Assembly: GCA_044506885.1 (NCBI GenBank)
Contig: JBIQKC010000015.1
Location: 1 to 64,000, forward strand
Direction of reading: 5' to 3'
Length of the DNA: 64,000 bases
Source: Croceibacterium_A sp044506885
Lineage (GTDB): Bacteria > Pseudomonadota > Alphaproteobacteria > Sphingomonadales > Sphingomonadaceae
Below, one piece after another: positions 62,429-64,000 of the stretch. A program made the translations under genes and the position numbers. The notes under the pieces were generated by a model. It was not told the origin of the DNA, did not search any database, and saw only the letters and a list, made by a program, of their open reading frames with translations. Every line of letters starts with the position of its first letter. The stretch's first letter is position 1.

Positions 62429-63649
62429 ATGAGGTATAGCGCAATCGCTTCGCGCATATTCACTGCAACAACCGCGCTCGCCGCCGTCGCGGCCGCGCTG
62501 GGCGCTACCGCCGTCGCCGCGCAGGATCGGCCGGCCGATCCTACCGAGCTGCCGCCGGTTCCGACCGACTACGATCCGGGCAAGACCGCGTGGGGCGATC
62601 CCGACATCAGCCACACCTTCCAGACCGAATACGTCCAGAACACGCGCATCCTGTTCCAGCGTCCGACCGAATACGGCATGCGCTTCTGGCAGAACCCGGA
62701 AGAGCATGCGCGCCGGATCGAGGCGGCGGAACGCTCGGACTCGAGCTTCGCCGCCGCTTCCGAGCGCGGCATCGGCACGTCGGGCACCGAAGGTCTCGCC
62801 GAATGGGTCAGCAACTCGCAGTTCGCGTGGCGCACTTCGATGCTGGTGAGCCCGGCCGACGGCCAGCTCCCGCCGTTCACTCCCGAGGGCAAGGCGCTCC
62901 ACGAAGCCGGCCGCTCCGGCTGGGTGCCGGGCATCGAATACGACTGGGTCAGCGATTTCGATAGCTGGGACCGCTGCGTCTCGCGCGGCTACCCCGCCTC
63001 TATGTATCCGTTCCGTTACAACAACGGCATCCGTATCTTCCAGTCGCCCGGCTACGTCACCATTGCGCTCGAAATGCTCGGCACGCGGGTCATCCCCTTG
63101 CGCGACCGCAACAATCCCGGCCATTGGCCGGAACCGGTCGAAGCGTGGCTGGGCAACAGCGTCGGCTGGTGGGAAGGCAATACGCTGGTCATCGAAACGA
63201 CCAACATCAAGAGCGGCGACAGCGCGACGCACGATTCCTATGCCCGCAACGGCAGCCCGCTGAACATCGCCACGCAGGCCGTGCCGCCGTTCAACACCAT
63301 CCCGACCAGCACCAAGGCCAAGACGGTCGAGCGGCTGACCATGACCGGCCCCAACAGCCTGATGCACGAGCTGACCTATTCGGACCCGGAAGTGTTCACC
63401 GCGCCGTGGACCACACGCGTCGAATGGATCCGCGACGACGACTACGCCTTCTTCGAATATGCCTGCCACGAAGGCAACCGCATGCCGCGCGACTACATCA
63501 GCGCCTCGCGCGCCAAGCGGCGCGACATCGCCGCCGGACTGGTCGATCCCGATGCGCCGGACGATCGCGCGCAGTGGGCTCGCATCTTCGACCGCGACCC
63601 GGCCGTCGCGCCTCCGCCGGCCCCTCCCGGATCGGGCGGCGAGCGCTGA
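62429..63649 (+). CDS. Secreted protein of unknown function
   Basis: This 406-residue protein has a signal peptide ending around AVAAQD (residue 34). The mature part has many aromatic residues and recurring segments of a family common in sphingomonads and some other phyla: WDRCVSRGYP, VGWWEGNTLVIETTNIK, VERLTMTGPNSLMHELTYSD, and FEYACHEGNRMPRDY near the end. The pattern suggests an extracytoplasmic beta-rich protein, but I know no function for it. ATG 62429 has GGAGAGGAG upstream; the open frame back to 62315 is not used. A terminator-like hairpin follows. Confidence 0.8.
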   Translation: MRYSAIASRIFTATTALAAVAAALGATAVAAQDRPADPTELPPVPTDYDPGKTAWGDPDISHTFQTEYVQNTRILFQRPTEYGMRFWQNPEEHARRIEAAERSDSSFAAASERGIGTSGTEGLAEWVSNSQFAWRTSMLVSPADGQLPPFTPEGKALHEAGRSGWVPGIEYDWVSDFDSWDRCVSRGYPASMYPFRYNNGIRIFQSPGYVTIALEMLGTRVIPLRDRNNPGHWPEPVEAWLGNSVGWWEGNTLVIETTNIKSGDSATHDSYARNGSPLNIATQAVPPFNTIPTSTKAKTVERLTMTGPNSLMHELTYSDPEVFTAPWTTRVEWIRDDDYAFFEYACHEGNRMPRDYISASRAKRRDIAAGLVDPDAPDDRAQWARIFDRDPAVAPPPAPPGSGGER

Positions 63650-63661
63650 TCCGATAGCCAG

Positions 63662-63690
63662 GTAAGGGGGCGGCGCAAGCCGCTCCCTAC
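63662..63690. terminator. Bidirectional terminator-like hairpin between convergent genes
   Basis: GTAAGGGGGCGGC (63662-63674), loop GCAA, then GCCGCTCCCTAC (63679-63690) form a GC-rich stem with one bulged A and one wobble pair. It lies after the plus-strand stop and overlaps the stop codon of the convergent gcvPB. No T-run follows on either side. Confidence 0.6.
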
Positions 63691-64000
63691 CCTGACGCCG
63701 GCTCCCGCCATACCAGCTGTGGCTCGCGCGCGGCGCGTGTCTCGTCGAGACGGCGGCGCGGAGCCATTGTGGGGGCCGCCTTGAGCGCGAGGTCGCCGCT
63801 CCGCGCGCGTTCGGCAACATGCCGCATCGCGCCGATGAACTGGTCGAGCGCGGCCTTGCTCTCGGTCTCTGTCGGCTCGATCAGCATCGCGCCGTGGACC
63901 ACCAGCGGGAAATAGACCGTCATCGGGTGGAAACCCTCGTCGATCAGCGCCTTGGCGAGATCGAGCGTGGCGGTCCCTTCGCCGAAGCCGCGATCGCTGA
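63687..64000 (-). CDS. gcvPB: Glycine dehydrogenase (decarboxylating) subunit 2, C-terminal part (cut by window edge)
   Basis: About 104 codons of the C-terminus are present. GFHPMTVYFPLVVHGAMLIE followed by PTETESKAALDQFI is the hallmark end of the P-protein second subunit in organisms with a split glycine decarboxylase. The pyridoxal-phosphate lysine lies beyond the right edge. The protein works in the glycine cleavage system. It ends with a variable basic tail (MAPRRRLDETRAA). The stop TAG at 63687 lies in the terminator hairpin. Confidence 0.93.
   Translation of the reverse strand, partial: SDRGFGEGTATLDLAKALIDEGFHPMTVYFPLVVHGAMLIEPTETESKAALDQFIGAMRHVAERARSGDLALKAAPTMAPRRRLDETRAAREPQLVWREPASG

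Noticed and set aside
1..64000. tRNA, rRNA, CRISPR, IS or prophage features
   Set aside because: The gaps are short and none folds or reads as such; no transposase or integrase is encoded and no regularly spaced identical repeats are seen.

Overview
The window (about 65% GC) reads as a chromosome segment of an alphaproteobacterium, most likely of the order Sphingomonadales. This rests on family recognition and gene style, not on a marker gene: FtsH and GcvPB at the edges, a TonB-dependent receptor with a divergent membrane-anchored winged-helix regulator, many secreted proteins of unknown function, and a GT4/GH130/mannose-6-phosphate isomerase cluster. I see no rRNA, tRNA, insertion sequence, prophage or CRISPR array.

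Layout. 1-592: start of ftsH (minus strand). 665-4119: divergent pair of a membrane-bound winged-helix regulator and a TonB-dependent receptor. 4222-5638: plus-strand operon of small membrane proteins ending in an XRE regulator, with the remnant of a second XRE gene inside it. 5845-10293: three-gene mannose-type glycan cluster. 10342-17815: minus-strand genes for a small membrane protein, an enoyl-CoA hydratase, a SecA-like ATPase, a PqqD-like/M50-protease/HlyD chimera, a GAF-GAF-HlyD chimera and a DUF3467 protein. 17812-54438: one reading frame of about 12,200 codons with an N-terminal LEPR-XLL motif, filling 57% of the window. 54668-57612: a Ser/Thr kinase and an ECF-type sigma factor. 57909-60386: a TolC-like outer-membrane factor and an HlyD/RND-type adaptor. 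60552-62251: two tandem paralogous secreted proteins. 62429-63649: a secreted protein of unknown function. 63687-64000: 3' end of gcvPB.

The centre is the region 11431-60386, which I read as one system built to make, export and control the giant protein. The giant gene overlaps the DUF3467 gene by four bases. It is followed closely by two HlyD-type adaptor chimeras and a SecA-like motor, and it is preceded by a sigma/kinase pair and a TolC/adaptor pair. No ABC exporter, RTX nonapeptide repeat or two-partner translocator is present. The set therefore looks like a non-canonical export route: a SecA-like ATPase, inner-membrane adaptors carrying an M50 protease and sensor domains, and a TolC channel. 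The PqqD-like domain on the M50 protein might read the LEPR-XLL leader. The giant protein combines about 12 tandem pre-peptidase-like pairs, LamG/lectin folds, 17 CARDB repeats, two beta-propellers, at least 9 cadherin/He_PIG-like repeats, a small RHS-like part, dockerin and cohesin modules, an alpha/beta-hydrolase with a GHSRG elbow, and a matrixin-like HEMGH metalloprotease.

All family assignments are by eye from protein sequence. Domain borders inside the giant protein are approximate.
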